DNA of 64,000 nt from an uncultured Photobacterium sp. (GCF_947502415.1 NZ_CANMZV010000001.1:372001-436000), one strand, 5' to 3'. Positions 16,560 to 26,807 are shown, numbered from the stretch's first letter. The notes: generated by a model not told the origin, from the letters alone. Numbers and translations are program-made.

Positions 16560-17945
16560 ATGAAAAAATTGATCAGCCTGGCTGTTCCGCTGATTATTTC
16601 GCAGCTGGTTGCGCAATTACTGGTTTTTACTGATGTCTGGATGATGGCCCAACTTAGTATTTTGGCCATTGCCGGAGGTGGTTTAGGTGCTGCGGTTTAT
16701 TCGATTATTTTTATTATTGCAGGCAGTACTGTCGGTTGTGTCGCGAACTTGATTGCGATTGCTTTCGGGAAACGTATTACCAATCCTGAACGCGGGGATG
16801 CCGAAATCCGCTCATCGCTGAAAGGCGGTATTTTACTTGCTGTTATCCTGACTTTATTAGTTCAGCCTATCTTTTTGATGATGCATGATCTTTTGCTGGT
16901 AGCCGATCAGGAACCGCAGGCGGTGGTTCTGGCTATTGATTATCTTGATGCACTGAAATGGTCAATGTTTCCGACTTTGATGTTGTTGGTATTACGAAGT
17001 CTTGTCAGCGCCTTTGGCGATACCCGTTCTGTAATGATTATGTCGATTGCGACAATTGTGTTGAATGTACCGCTGAGCTACCTGTTTGCTTTTAAGTGGG
17101 ATATGGGACTGGCTGGCCTTGGCTATGGTACAGCACTGGCAGCTTTCCTAGTGATGCTGGGTTATGGTTACTGGGTTTTTAACCACGCAAAATATAGTAA
17201 ATACGATCCTTTTGAAAAGCTAGAAGAATATCGGTTCAGTGCCATGATTCCGTTGCTGAAGATCGGTGTGCCAATCATGATTGCTACTTTGCTTGAGTAC
17301 GCGCTGATTTCAGGGGCGGCATTGCTGGCCGGAACATTAGGTGCGGTATCGTTGGCTATCCATCAGATTGCGTTGCAATGCCTTAACTTCTCATGGAACA
17401 TCGCGTTTGGTTTTTCTCAGGCAGCCTCGATTTTAGTCAGTCAGCATGTCGGCAGTAAAGAGCCAGATTTAGTCCGTCGTTATGCGATGCTGGGGCTGGT
17501 GACGGTGACGTCAACCAGTGCGGTGATCGGCTTACTAGTGAGTGTTTGGCCGGAATTTCTGACCACAGTATTCAGTGTGGAAGGTGATGTGCTTGCCTCT
17601 GAGTTGGTTGCAGCTTTACCCGGAGTTATGATTATTGTGGCAATGTGCTTTGTTGTTGATGCATGGCAGTTGGCAGCGATCAGTATTCTACGCGGTATGA
17701 AAGTGGTAATAGCGCCAACGCTCTCGACTGTGATTGGCTATTGGTTAATTGGTTTACCTTCTGCCTGGGTGTTGATGAAACTGATGGGCCTTAAAGGTGT
17801 CTGGGCGGGGCTTGGAATAGGTTTGGCCGCAACCGGTGTGATGTTAGTGATTTTATTGTTCAGGCACTTGGCTAAGCTCAAAAACCAGTTTGCCGAACAA
17901 ACAAATCAACCGGAAGACTCGCAGGATTCTGCTTTGTTGATGTAA
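16560..17945 (+). CDS. MATE family efflux transporter (NorM-like)
   Basis: 461 residues, twelve predicted membrane segments, beginning MKKLISLAVPLIISQLVAQL with a ribosome binding site (GAGGGGAG) just upstream. Duplicated MATE halves are visible, the second starting at IPLLKIGVPIMIATLLEYAL. It is clearly different in sequence from the other MATE protein in this window at 11446, so this is not a recent duplication. Substrate unknown; the family exports cationic compounds at the inner membrane. Confidence 0.88.
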   Translation: MKKLISLAVPLIISQLVAQLLVFTDVWMMAQLSILAIAGGGLGAAVYSIIFIIAGSTVGCVANLIAIAFGKRITNPERGDAEIRSSLKGGILLAVILTLLVQPIFLMMHDLLLVADQEPQAVVLAIDYLDALKWSMFPTLMLLVLRSLVSAFGDTRSVMIMSIATIVLNVPLSYLFAFKWDMGLAGLGYGTALAAFLVMLGYGYWVFNHAKYSKYDPFEKLEEYRFSAMIPLLKIGVPIMIATLLEYALISGAALLAGTLGAVSLAIHQIALQCLNFSWNIAFGFSQAASILVSQHVGSKEPDLVRRYAMLGLVTVTSTSAVIGLLVSVWPEFLTTVFSVEGDVLASELVAALPGVMIIVAMCFVVDAWQLAAISILRGMKVVIAPTLSTVIGYWLIGLPSAWVLMKLMGLKGVWAGLGIGLAATGVMLVILLFRHLAKLKNQFAEQTNQPEDSQDSALLM

Positions 17946-17975
17946 CTTTGATTGGTATTCATAGAATGGTGATAT

Positions 17976-18006
17976 GAAAAAGCCGGAGATAACTCCGGCT
18001 TTTTTG
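17976..18006. terminator. Strong bidirectional terminator
   Basis: AAAAAGCCGGAG pairs with CTCCGGCTTTTT across ATAA, with T-tracts on both strands, between the convergent MATE and SPOR-lipoprotein genes. Confidence 0.9.
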
Positions 18007-18045
18007 ATCTTTATTTTCCGTCAGATTTTAGTCCATACAAAAGTG

Positions 18046-18450
18046 TTAGCGCATACGGAAAACATCTGTTTGTTTGTCGTTTTGTACTTCGGCAAAACTA
18101 CGGACAAATGGTCCTTGCTTGCGAATACGTGCTGGAAGTCTGTCGATAGCTCGCTTAGCTTCAGCTTTGGTAGCAAAGTCGCCATAGATAACGGCATACC
18201 AGCGGTTGCCAAGGCTATGTTTCCAGTTCACCCAAATTGGGGCTTGCCCTTTGATTTCACGGACATAGTCGCGAACGTCTCGCTCTTTGCTCAATGCCAG
18301 AACCTGAATTGTGAAGCGGTTCGGGTCAAGGTGTCCATAGGCTTCCTGGGTGGTCATTGCGCCGACACACTGGCTGTTGGTATGTGTAGTTTCTGTTGTT
18401 GAACAGCCGGCAAGAAATAACAGCGCGATTAAGGCATAAATCTTATGCAT
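18046..18450 (-). CDS. SPOR-domain lipoprotein
   Basis: 134 residues. A signal sequence ends in a lipobox FLAGC (about residues 13-17), so the protein is lipid anchored. Residues about 46-120 form a SPOR domain (FTIQVLALSKERDVRDYV; RWYAVIYGDFATKAEAKRAI; GPFVRSFAEVQ), the fold that binds denuded glycan strands of septal peptidoglycan. It is a clear paralogue of the protein at 33075-33692, which has nearly the same SPOR core with a longer linker. The likely role is envelope or septum related; no catalytic domain is present. Confidence 0.8.
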   Translation of the reverse strand: MHKIYALIALLFLAGCSTTETTHTNSQCVGAMTTQEAYGHLDPNRFTIQVLALSKERDVRDYVREIKGQAPIWVNWKHSLGNRWYAVIYGDFATKAEAKRAIDRLPARIRKQGPFVRSFAEVQNDKQTDVFRMR

Positions 18451-18686
18451 CCAATGTCTCCCTATACGATCCCATATTGACTAGGAATAGTGCTTATGTA
18501 GCAAGTCTAACAAGCTGACAGATAAATGATGCATAAAACTAAATAATAGAAGTTGTTTGCTGCTTTTTGCATCGTTATTAGTACGAAATACCATCATTTC
18601 CTGAAGCTTGTCTAAATACTGTGCATTTATATAGAAAATACACATAGTGATAGTGACTATTTTATCTCTTCTTGAGTAGTATGTAC

Positions 18687-18702
18687 ATGTATATGTATAC
18701 AG
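18687..18702 (+). promoter_or_regulatory. LexA (SOS) box upstream of umuDC
   Basis: ATGTATATGTATACAG differs at two positions from the SOS consensus CTG-N10-CAG with an alternating TA core. It lies about 20 bases before the umuD start, as expected for LexA repression. Confidence 0.8.
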
Positions 18703-18721
18703 TATTTATTGTGAGTGATAT

Positions 18722-19105
18722 ATGGCGGTCTTACCTGTATTTATTGAATCGATTAAATGCGGCTTCCCGTCTCCGGCTGACGGACACCAAGAGGAGCTGG
18801 ATCTGGATGATTTCCTGATCCGAAATCCGAATGCGACTTTTTTATTGCGAGCTTCTGGTGAATCTATGGTTGGAGTCGGTATTTTTGATGGTGACTTGTT
18901 GGTTGTTGATCGGGCTGAGCCTATTGTGCCGGGGCGAATTGTTGTGGCACGGATCTATGATGAATTCACTTGCAAACGCTTGGTGCGGCATAACGATGCC
19001 TGGTGGTTAAAGGCGGAAAACCCTGGCTTTAAACCGTTTCCGATGCCGGAAGACTCTGAAATCTTTGGTGTGGTAATTCGGAATATTCATGATTTATTGA
19101 GCTAG
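18722..19105 (+). CDS. umuD: UmuD-type SOS mutagenesis protein
   Basis: 127 residues. The self-cleavage site is Cys13-Gly14 (IKCGFPSPA), the active Ser48 lies in SGESMVG and the general base Lys85 in EFTCKRLV. After RecA-stimulated cleavage UmuD' binds UmuC to form DNA polymerase V. The N-terminal arm before the cleavage site is shorter than in E. coli UmuD. A LexA box lies upstream, and umuC follows 13 bases after the stop codon, so the two form one SOS operon. Confidence 0.92.
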   Translation: MAVLPVFIESIKCGFPSPADGHQEELDLDDFLIRNPNATFLLRASGESMVGVGIFDGDLLVVDRAEPIVPGRIVVARIYDEFTCKRLVRHNDAWWLKAENPGFKPFPMPEDSEIFGVVIRNIHDLLS

Positions 19106-19118
19106 TAGGCAGAAGACA

Positions 19119-20423
19119 GTGAGCAAAGCGCTTGAAGGTAACCGGGATCAGGTATGGGCATTAGTCGATGCCAAAAGTTTTTACAGTAGTTGTGAGCAGT
19201 TGTTTGAACCGTCATTGGTTAATAAACCGGTTGTCGTGCTTTCGAATAATGACGGTTGCTGTGTAGCTTTGTCCGAGCAGGCCAAAGCATTGGGAATCCA
19301 GCGAGGCGCGCCTTGGTTTAAAGTGGAGCGCGAAGCTAAGAAGTTAGGAGTGGCGGTCAGAAGTTCTAATTATACTTTGTATGCCGATATGAGCCGGCGT
19401 TTTATTGAAGAGCTTTATCGGTTTTCTCCCCATGTTGAACAGTACTCTATCGACGAGGCGTTTGTGCGCCTGGATGGTTTCAGCCATAAAGAACTGACTG
19501 GTTATGGCCATGAAATCCGAGACACCATAGAGCGTCATATTGGGTTACCGGTTCGTGTCGGAATTGGATCAACCCCGACGTTGGCCAAACTAGGTAACCA
19601 GGCTGTGAAGCGATATGAAAAAAGGGTTGGTGGTGTTATCGAGATAGATACCGATCATAAACGCCGTTGGTTACTGGAGCGAACGGATATTCAGGATATC
19701 TGGGGGATTGGAGCCAAAACCGCGACCCGACTGCGCACGGCGGGGATCAGTAATGCTTTAGAGCTGGCTGATAAAAATTCGGCTGATATGCGACGGATAT
19801 GGAATGTCGGTCTGGCTAGAACTGTGCTCGAATTGCAAGGGGTTGCCTGTATTTCACCGGGGGATGTTGATGAAAAGCGTAAACAAATTTTGTCCAGTCG
19901 AAGTTTTGGTGTCGGGATCAGTGAGCTGGATGATCTTAAGGCTGCACTGGCTTTTCATTGCCAGCGAGCGGGGGAAAAGTTACGTCGTCAGGGAAGTCAG
20001 GCGGGGGTTGTCGGAGTATTTCTGCGTACAAACCGTTATAAGGAACTACCGCAGCATAACAAAAGCAGTGTCAGAACTCTGATGTGCCCGAGTCAGGATT
20101 CCTATCAATTTTTGACTTCAGCTCTGGAGCAGCTAAATGTGATTTATCGACCTGGGTTCGAATATCAGAAAATTGGCGTGATCCTGGATGAGCTGACCGA
20201 TGCTGTAAATGACCATTTTCAGTTCGATATGTTTGATACTAGCGCGCTGAAAGAGATGAAGCGACGGGAGCTGATGGCAATTACTGATCAGATGAATGCA
20301 CGTTTTAAAAATGGCATTAAACCCGCCTCTGTGATTAGTTCAACAAACTGGCATATGCGACAGGCATTTCGCTCGAATCGCTGGACAACCAGGCTGAATG
20401 AGTTGCAGGTCGCTAAATGCTAA
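19119..20423 (+). CDS. umuC: UmuC, Y-family DNA polymerase V catalytic subunit
   Basis: 434 residues, full length. Palm carboxylates are visible in VWALVDAKSFYSSCEQLFEP and YSIDEAFVRLDG; the helix-hairpin-helix region (IWGIGAKTATRLRTAGI) and little-finger domain follow, and the C-terminus keeps the family DUF4113-like tail (FKNGIKPASVISSTNWHMRQ). It performs error-prone translesion synthesis with UmuD'. It starts at a GTG at 19119. Co-transcribed with umuD and controlled by the LexA box upstream of it. Confidence 0.93.
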   Translation: MSKALEGNRDQVWALVDAKSFYSSCEQLFEPSLVNKPVVVLSNNDGCCVALSEQAKALGIQRGAPWFKVEREAKKLGVAVRSSNYTLYADMSRRFIEELYRFSPHVEQYSIDEAFVRLDGFSHKELTGYGHEIRDTIERHIGLPVRVGIGSTPTLAKLGNQAVKRYEKRVGGVIEIDTDHKRRWLLERTDIQDIWGIGAKTATRLRTAGISNALELADKNSADMRRIWNVGLARTVLELQGVACISPGDVDEKRKQILSSRSFGVGISELDDLKAALAFHCQRAGEKLRRQGSQAGVVGVFLRTNRYKELPQHNKSSVRTLMCPSQDSYQFLTSALEQLNVIYRPGFEYQKIGVILDELTDAVNDHFQFDMFDTSALKEMKRRELMAITDQMNARFKNGIKPASVISSTNWHMRQAFRSNRWTTRLNELQVAKC

Positions 20424-20619
20424 ATAGTTTAATGAGATAAGAAGATCGTTAACCGAACATTCGCAGAAATTAGAACCATTTATCATAATAAATATCACAT
20501 AACTGCATTTTGGTTATAACCGCAAGGTATTTCATAGAGATAAAGGGTATTTTTCTTTGATTGCTGTGCTTTCCGATAATGAGTTTTATTAGTTACATCA
20601 GCGAAGGAAAGAGCAGTTA

Positions 20620-20763
20620 ATGATTAAATGGGTTGGAGGAGTCCTCATTTTGGTTGGGATGTCGTTGATGGCGTCCGGTCTCATCAGCGCCTTGTTGGAT
20701 TTGGCGGCGTTTTTGCTGCTGACGTATGCCGTTATCAAAAGGTCTCTGCTCAAACAAGAATGA
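20620..20763 (+). CDS. Small hydrophobic protein, 47 aa
   Basis: MIKWVGGVLILVGMSLMASG followed by a second hydrophobic stretch and the basic tail KRSLLKQE. GGAAAGAG precedes the ATG. It should be a one- or two-helix inner membrane protein. A good terminator follows the stop codon, which supports a real transcription unit. Function unknown. Confidence 0.55.
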   Translation: MIKWVGGVLILVGMSLMASGLISALLDLAAFLLLTYAVIKRSLLKQE

Positions 20764-20806
20764 ATATTGATTTAACTGTGTTAGATAAAAGTTAACGGCA
20801 TTATTT

Positions 20807-20843
20807 AAAAGCCTGATTGGTCACAGACGAATCAGGCTTTTTC
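20807..20843. terminator. Intrinsic terminator
   Basis: AAAGCCTGATT pairs with AATCAGGCTTT across about 11 bases and ends in a T-run; placed between convergent genes, it likely serves both. Confidence 0.8.
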
Positions 20844-20869
20844 TATTTAGGGGGGATTGAAAATTTAAA

Positions 20870-21817
20870 TTAAAAAAGTTGAATATAAGTGAGCGATCCG
20901 ATCCCAATGCTTAGCCAAAGTAAAATACCAAGCAGCAACGGCTGTAGTCCGGAAGAGCGCAGTTTGTTGACTGTGATTCCTGAACCTATCAAGAACAGGC
21001 AGACAACGAGTACCCGCTTAGACATAAAAAACACCTGATCATAAATCGGCTGTAAGTTAGGCACAAAGTGAGCAAACAGGATTGCTACGCAATAGAAAAC
21101 AATGAAGAACGGAATTCCAATTTTTTTACTGTCTCCCTTGAACATCAGTGAGCTGATAAAAGCGACAGGAATAATCCAGAGCGCGCGGGCCAGTTTCAGT
21201 GTGGTTGCTGTTTTCAGAGCTTCATCACCATAAGCACTAGCGGCACCGACAACGGAAGAAGTGTCATGGATGGCAATGGCTGCCCAAGTACCGAATGCAT
21301 GCTGACTCATGTCAAGCAAGTGACCGATAGCAGGAAAGACAAAAAGCGCGACAGAATTAAGAACAAATACTGTCGCTAGAGCGAGTGAGGTTTGATCGTC
21401 CCTGGCATTAATTGCAGGAGCTACTGCGGCGATAGCGCTACCACCACAAATCGCGGTACCGGAAGCAATCAGGTGGCCGGTTTTCTGTTCGATACGTAGG
21501 AGCTTAGTCAGTAAGTAGCCAAGTATTAGAGTAAAGAAGATAGAAGCGATGATAAGTCCTAATCCTTGCTTGCTGGCTTCAATTGCCTGATCCAGGTGGA
21601 TACCGAACCCTAATCCGATAATTGAGTAGGAAAGCAGCTTTTTAGTTAGTGCTGCCAGGTTAAATTGAGTTGGCACTAAGCCAACACTGGCAAGGGTGAA
21701 ACCGAGGATTAGGGCGACGGGTGAACTAATAAATGGAAGTAGGCAGACAAGAGCGATGATAAAGAAGAAGTAATCGGATGTCTGGCATTTCTTAACGGTG
21801 TTGGAAAGCGACAGCAT
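20870..21817 (-). CDS. YeiH/UPF0324 family putative sulfate (anion) exporter
   Basis: 315 residues with about nine membrane segments. The family signature [17 protein letters not shown], the segment [18 protein letters not shown] and the C-terminal hydrophobic run are typical of Cons_hypoth698 (YeiH). The family is annotated as a putative sulfate exporter on weak evidence. No regulator gene of the YeiE type is adjacent. Start at 21817 follows an AT-rich leader. Confidence 0.8.
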   Translation of the reverse strand: MLSLSNTVKKCQTSDYFFFIIALVCLLPFISSPVALILGFTLASVGLVPTQFNLAALTKKLLSYSIIGLGFGIHLDQAIEASKQGLGLIIASIFFTLILGYLLTKLLRIEQKTGHLIASGTAICGGSAIAAVAPAINARDDQTSLALATVFVLNSVALFVFPAIGHLLDMSQHAFGTWAAIAIHDTSSVVGAASAYGDEALKTATTLKLARALWIIPVAFISSLMFKGDSKKIGIPFFIVFYCVAILFAHFVPNLQPIYDQVFFMSKRVLVVCLFLIGSGITVNKLRSSGLQPLLLGILLWLSIGIGSLTYIQLF

Positions 21818-21920
21818 TAGTGAGTCATTAATAGAAAATTAAGAATGACGCGAGTATACGAGGAAAATCAGGTTAGATAGAGTTAAATAAACTGATGGAT
21901 GGGTTAAGTAAAACTTAACA

Positions 21921-22253
21921 TTAGGGGGATTGTTTCTGAATCCATTTGCCGGCAGCATTCTGGAAGTAATGGCCGGGTTCGGTTTTTTCTATCGCTTTCT
22001 TGTATGCCAGACGTCCTACTTCAGCGGTAGTTAAGCCGTGGGAGACGGCAATTTTTTTATAGCGCTCCTTGCGAAGGGCGTTAACGCTTGAGATAAGCTG
22101 CCGCACCGCTGATGAGGGGGTAGAAGTCACCGCCGCAACGTAACCAGTGTTAGCTTCACCGATCAAGCCCTGGTTTTTGGCTTGTTGTAAATCCAACGCA
22201 AATGCATTGGCTGATATGAAAATAGCAAATAATAAGACTAGAAAATTCTTCAT
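21921..22253 (-). CDS. ydbL: YdbL-like periplasmic protein (DUF1318)
   Basis: 110 residues with a Sec signal peptide ending ANAFA. The mature part (LDLQQAKNQGLIGEANTGYV) is the DUF1318 signature. In E. coli YdbL is periplasmic and modulates the YdbH-YnbE bridge that carries phospholipids toward the outer membrane. It is the last gene of the ydbH-ynbE-ydbL operon here, in the usual order. Confidence 0.85.
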   Translation of the reverse strand: MKNFLVLLFAIFISANAFALDLQQAKNQGLIGEANTGYVAAVTSTPSSAVRQLISSVNALRKERYKKIAVSHGLTTAEVGRLAYKKAIEKTEPGHYFQNAAGKWIQKQSP

Positions 22254-22271
22254 GGCAATCTCCTTGCCGTA

Positions 22272-22487
22272 TCAGAATACATCTTCATCACTGAATAAGT
22301 CATCAATTTCCTTGTCAACTTTTATTCGAATTTCGTGTTCGATCTTAACATTGAGGTTTACTTCAATGGGTTTGTCTGATGGTGAGACTTGTACCGTTGG
22401 CGTACAGCCAGCAGTACCAATAACACTGAGCGTTGTAGTTAGTACGAAAAGCGTGACGAGGCAGGAAAGTTTAAGCTGAATATCCAT
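22272..22487 (-). CDS. ynbE: YnbE-like outer membrane lipoprotein
   Basis: 71 residues. The signal sequence ends in a lipobox (GTAGC), followed by TPTVQVSPSDKPIEVNLNVK, typical of YnbE, then IEHEIRIKVDKEIDDLFSD. YnbE polymerises or docks with the C-terminus of YdbH to extend an intermembrane beta-groove. It lies between ydbH and ydbL with short gaps and its position in the operon supports the call. Confidence 0.87.
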   Translation of the reverse strand: MDIQLKLSCLVTLFVLTTTLSVIGTAGCTPTVQVSPSDKPIEVNLNVKIEHEIRIKVDKEIDDLFSDEDVF

Positions 22488-22532
22488 GGACTACGACCTT
22501 TGTAAGTCATCATCTGTAAAAGCGCAATATTG

Positions 22533-25500
22533 CTACTCGTTTAAACCAAGCTGCTTTAAAAACAGACTCTCCAGCTTAGATGAATTAATGACATTTAATG
22601 TCTTTATTAGCGCTGGTATATCGTCTTCTATGTTCAGGTTTACATTCACAGGGCGACCATTTTGAAAATCTGGATTATGGCCCTTAAACCTTGAACTGGC
22701 ATTTAATTGTCCTTCTTTAGAATAGTCTATATCAACAGCCAGCGAGTCGTATTTATAATTTTTGAGAATCTTACTGATCACCAACAGGCTATTTTCATCA
22801 GCAGCTTCGATGTTCTGATCAATCGCTGACCCTTCTTTGTATCTTAGGATGCCTCCGGGATAGCGGGAGTGTAAAGCCCCGTTTTTTATCACAGGCATAC
22901 CGTCATGAATTGATATTGGGAAGCGTCCGTCCAGCACGCCGGTTAGCTCAATATCCTCTGGTTCAATAGCTTGTATCAGTTTTTCCAAATCAAGATGATG
23001 AACAAGAATAGGAATGTAAGGAATGTTTGCTAATTGGCTGCTGGTTACTCCGTGAGTGCTGATAGAACCACCGAGAGTATACGCACTAGCACGATGAAGC
23101 GCATAGTGGTTCTTTTCAGAATCGAACTCAATTAAAGCAAAGATGTTTTCCAGTAATACGCCTGCATGCAAAAGACCGATATGAATACCAATCGGATGTT
23201 TGGAGCGAATACCGTGAGGAGTAATACCGGCAGTAACTGAAGCATTAAGATCGGCGAAATGAAAATCATGAGCATTACCGCTTAAAGCATCGGCAAAAAT
23301 GCTGAATTCTCCGGTAAGTGTGTCTTGCTTAATAATAAGATCGGCATCAAAACTGAGCTTGCCATTATTTAAATCATAATCTACCGGTAAGTGGGGTAAA
23401 TAGTGTTTTTGCAAAGTACGTTTTGGATTAAAGCTAATGTCATTTCGGTGTAACTGTATTCTGGTTTTTTGTTGTCGCATATTTGAGGAAACAGTGAACT
23501 GAATGAGCCGAGCTTGCTTTATATTCTTTAATTCACCAGAAACTCTGAGCATATTAGGTGACAGGCTGAATTTTCCGTTACTACCGAGTGATGGTAAACG
23601 CTGGTTATTTTGCTTAAGGTTCAAACTGATTTGGTAATGGGTATCAATTTCTAGCTGTTCGCTTGCCTGAAACAAACTGGTATTGGTTAATTTGAGTTCG
23701 ACATTGGCACTGTATTTCTGGACAGGTAATCTGTTTTTTTTATGCAGAAGTGTCTTGCGTTCCGTGGAAGATAATGTCTCGTCCATGATTACCTTTTCAC
23801 CATAGATATCACCGCTAAGGATAATTGCACTTTCGGGCAAAAGCTGAAATCGTTTCTTATCCGGCGTATCGGTATTGGCAACTTGCGCTAGCTTAATGGA
23901 TGCAACATTAAGCGAAAGATCAGTTATTTCTGTGTTTATGAGTTCTGGATGAAGTGACAGGGTAGCTTTGTCGAGGGTTATTTCCGTATTCTTCAGTTGC
24001 ACCGCAAGATCGTTTGCTGACCACTGTAATGCGATATCGCTGGAAGCCGAAATGGTTTCCAGCTTTGCTTCAGTAACCGGAAATAGCTGGCTGAGTTTAC
24101 CTTTAAAATAGGAATCGGTGTGACATTGTAACGACTCGGATATCGTCGGCAGATCGATTTGCAACGAACAGGTGAGCTGCTTGAGTTGAAGAGATAACAA
24201 ACTGTTATGTTGCGGGCTGGTCATAATGACTTGTTCTGTCGGCTCCGCCAGATTCAACCTTAATGTACCATCTTGGTACTGAGCCCGGAGATTGAGTGAA
24301 CCATCCGTTTGGAAAGCTAGTGTTGAGACAGGAAACTGTTCCTGTTCCTGTTCCGAGGGAGAAAGCATCGGGTGATGAAAGGCAAATTGATTGAGAGCCA
24401 GATCAACCTTGTTTGGTAAGGTTAGTGCTATTTGGTATTCGGCCCCGGCAATATCGATTAAGCGGGAGTGGCTAAGAGCATCGACAGTGGCTTGTTGAGA
24501 TGTGTTCTGTTTCAGTGCTGTTTGGGTAGCGGTAAATTTAAGAGGTGAATGTAGCACTGCGCTGGGTATGCCATGAAATTTGAGCCTATCTGTCAGCTCC
24601 TTGGTATTGTTGAAAGTAACACTACAAGAGAGCGATTGGGGCAAAGGGCTGGCAAAGTAAAAGTCTGCGTTGCACTGTATATCATTGCCTTTGGGGCCTG
24701 ATATTTTCCCGGAAAAATGGGCATCTTGTTCACTGCGGTGTTTCAATAGAATGTCAATATCATAAGGTTCTGGCCCCAGAGCTTTGCCTGTTAGCTTGAG
24801 CTTTGCGTGCTTGTCCGGTTTATTTTCTCTTTTTCGTGGTGTCTCAAGCACCAACAAGGAATGTATGATCAGTTCTCCGTAGCTGAAATCATCAATTTTC
24901 AGTTTTCTGATCGGCAGCATTGATAGTTGGCCGATGGCTCGCCCGAGATGTAGCCCCTGGTTTGAATTATCCGGTTTCTCGATAAACTCAGGTAACTGAC
25001 TCGGCTGGTCGACCCAAAGGTGGTCCGCAGTCAGTTTAATACTGTCTGCTGCATGCTTTAAGTCGAGCTCCAGTGCGATATTTCTCCCTGACTGGTTGTA
25101 TCCGTCAGTGGTGGTTGGCCATTTAGGAGTCAGGTTTTCAATGTGAACTGATAATGGTGTTCGCTCCGGTTGCCAGCTAATCGAGAAATTGACACTTTCC
25201 AAACTTAATGGATAGCGATTTTCAGCTTCATCTCGCGGTATTAACAAGCTTAGGTCTGCTTGGCGGGCAAAGCCGCTGATAACCAGTGTTGGCTGAGTGG
25301 TCAGTACCAGATTAATATCATTGATTTGTTGTAGTATCGGATGGTTGTTCTTATCAAAGAGCGAGGCATTTAATTGACTGGTATGGGCGCTAAATACATA
25401 AGGTTCTGAAAGGTCGGTAAAATTAAAGGCTGTATCAGAGAAGGAAAGAGCACTGAGTTTTATTCCTCGTTGTCTTAGTGCATTGAATACAGCCGGCGAG

Positions 25501-25835
25501 AGTATGATTTCTGTTTTTGGGGAAAACAGTCGCCATGATGAGTTCGAAATAGCGCTATCTTCATCGACAAAGTGTTCCAGAGAGAGCTTTTTAAAAGTCA
25601 GGGCATTTTTATTAATCGCAATAGAAAGTTCATCTATCACCAGTCCTTTACTGAAGCTGATACCGGATATCGCATTGATTTCAATCCCTTTGGATGCAAG
25701 CCATGGAGGTATGATGACTGCCGGAATTATCAGCATACAAAGTAGAATACACAGACCATAAATGAACAGGCGCAGCTTGCGGTAGCGTTTTTTTCCTTTT
25801 GCCGCTGTACTTAACTGTTTTTCAGTTTCATTCAT
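22533..25835 (-). CDS. ydbH: YdbH, AsmA-like intermembrane phospholipid transport protein
   Basis: 1100 residues, longer than E. coli YdbH (about 880). One N-terminal membrane anchor (about residues 22-46) is followed by a long periplasmic region of repeated beta-strand patterns as in AsmA/TamB-like bridge proteins. The C-terminus (RPVNVNLNIEDDIPALIKTL) resembles the conserved YdbH end that contacts YnbE. In E. coli YdbH acts with TamB and YhdP in phospholipid delivery to the outer membrane. It heads the minus-strand ydbH-ynbE-ydbL operon. The call rests on gene order plus protein architecture. Confidence 0.85.
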   Translation of the reverse strand: MNETEKQLSTAAKGKKRYRKLRLFIYGLCILLCMLIIPAVIIPPWLASKGIEINAISGISFSKGLVIDELSIAINKNALTFKKLSLEHFVDEDSAISNSSWRLFSPKTEIILSPAVFNALRQRGIKLSALSFSDTAFNFTDLSEPYVFSAHTSQLNASLFDKNNHPILQQINDINLVLTTQPTLVISGFARQADLSLLIPRDEAENRYPLSLESVNFSISWQPERTPLSVHIENLTPKWPTTTDGYNQSGRNIALELDLKHAADSIKLTADHLWVDQPSQLPEFIEKPDNSNQGLHLGRAIGQLSMLPIRKLKIDDFSYGELIIHSLLVLETPRKRENKPDKHAKLKLTGKALGPEPYDIDILLKHRSEQDAHFSGKISGPKGNDIQCNADFYFASPLPQSLSCSVTFNNTKELTDRLKFHGIPSAVLHSPLKFTATQTALKQNTSQQATVDALSHSRLIDIAGAEYQIALTLPNKVDLALNQFAFHHPMLSPSEQEQEQFPVSTLAFQTDGSLNLRAQYQDGTLRLNLAEPTEQVIMTSPQHNSLLSLQLKQLTCSLQIDLPTISESLQCHTDSYFKGKLSQLFPVTEAKLETISASSDIALQWSANDLAVQLKNTEITLDKATLSLHPELINTEITDLSLNVASIKLAQVANTDTPDKKRFQLLPESAIILSGDIYGEKVIMDETLSSTERKTLLHKKNRLPVQKYSANVELKLTNTSLFQASEQLEIDTHYQISLNLKQNNQRLPSLGSNGKFSLSPNMLRVSGELKNIKQARLIQFTVSSNMRQQKTRIQLHRNDISFNPKRTLQKHYLPHLPVDYDLNNGKLSFDADLIIKQDTLTGEFSIFADALSGNAHDFHFADLNASVTAGITPHGIRSKHPIGIHIGLLHAGVLLENIFALIEFDSEKNHYALHRASAYTLGGSISTHGVTSSQLANIPYIPILVHHLDLEKLIQAIEPEDIELTGVLDGRFPISIHDGMPVIKNGALHSRYPGGILRYKEGSAIDQNIEAADENSLLVISKILKNYKYDSLAVDIDYSKEGQLNASSRFKGHNPDFQNGRPVNVNLNIEDDIPALIKTLNVINSSKLESLFLKQLGLNE

Positions 25836-26135
25836 GGATTAATAAAAATCTCCTTAGAGATGAAAACGCAGTGCTGAATAAGTACCTCAATACTACTTGG
25901 GTACATATCTTAAGCATAAACCTGAAATACACATTTGGCTGGAAACGATTGATTGGGAAGCTGAAAAGATAATATAGAAAATCCCTCGACTGAGGGCGTT
26001 CAGGTGTCTGCATATCGGGAAAAAGTAGCCGGTTGGCTATCAGTTTATTTGAAAGATCGTCTGATAGGGTCCCGGCGAGATTCCATGTTGGCTACATATA
26101 GTCGTTATTATTAGAATGCTTATTGAGCTTTATGG
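25836..26135. other. Intergenic region without recognisable gene
   Basis: About 300 bases upstream of ydbH hold its promoter region. A 61-codon minus-strand frame covers part of it, but it has no ribosome binding site or protein-like composition and I do not call it. Confidence 0.4.
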
Positions 26136-26495
26136 TTAACCAGCCAGTGCTGGATCGCAAGCCACTTTTGCAATCTTGGCTTCGTGTAATTCTTCGTCTG
26201 TTGGTTGAGGAATCGTCACTTCGTTGTTTAAACATTGTAGTGCAGTGAGAAGTGCATCTTTGACAATAGCTTTATCATCACTTTCAAGAGCATGAACAGC
26301 GCGGAAGAGTTCTTTTTGAATGCGGGTCGCTTGTTTGGAAGCTTGCTCCAACTCTAGATATTCGATAGAAGCGATTTCATGGATACGCTGTGCTGATGCG
26401 TTAAGGTTTGATAAGTCTCGGTTTGTCATCAATTGTGATGAACAATGCTTAAGGTATGAGATGCTTTGCGAAAGCGATTGTGATGGTTGTTCCAT
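26136..26495 (-). CDS. Hypothetical helical protein, 119 aa
   Basis: The start at 26495 (MEQPSQSLSQSISYLKHCSS) has AAGGA about ten bases upstream; a longer frame to 26531 is less likely. The protein is soluble and almost entirely helical, with Ala/Glu/Gln-rich segments (EYLELEQASKQATRIQKELF), suggesting a coiled coil or helical bundle. No family recognised, and it stands alone. Confidence 0.55.
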   Translation of the reverse strand: MEQPSQSLSQSISYLKHCSSQLMTNRDLSNLNASAQRIHEIASIEYLELEQASKQATRIQKELFRAVHALESDDKAIVKDALLTALQCLNNEVTIPQPTDEELHEAKIAKVACDPALAG

Positions 26496-26807
26496 ATTTG
26501 ATTTATCCTTAACCGTTGATTTTACAATCAATTTTATATCGTCCCGGACACTTGCTGGCCACTTTAGAGCAAAACGATATGCGATATATTAATGCAGATC
26601 AATTAAATCCCTATTCTAAATCACTTTTAAATATGCAACGTAACTACCACTTTTCGCTGTGGTCAATTTTGCTATTTGCTGGCAAATTTAGCTAATAAAT
26701 ATAATAAAAGTGATAGTTATATCCATATAATGCATTGAAAGTTAATAAAAAAGTTTGGCATGCTCTCTGCTTTCAACCTAGTGTTAAGTTAGGTTCATAT
26801 AAGGAAC

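Noticed and set aside
25828..26013. 61-codon minus-strand frame upstream of ydbH
   Set aside because: No ribosome binding site and unnatural composition; it overlaps the ydbH promoter region.
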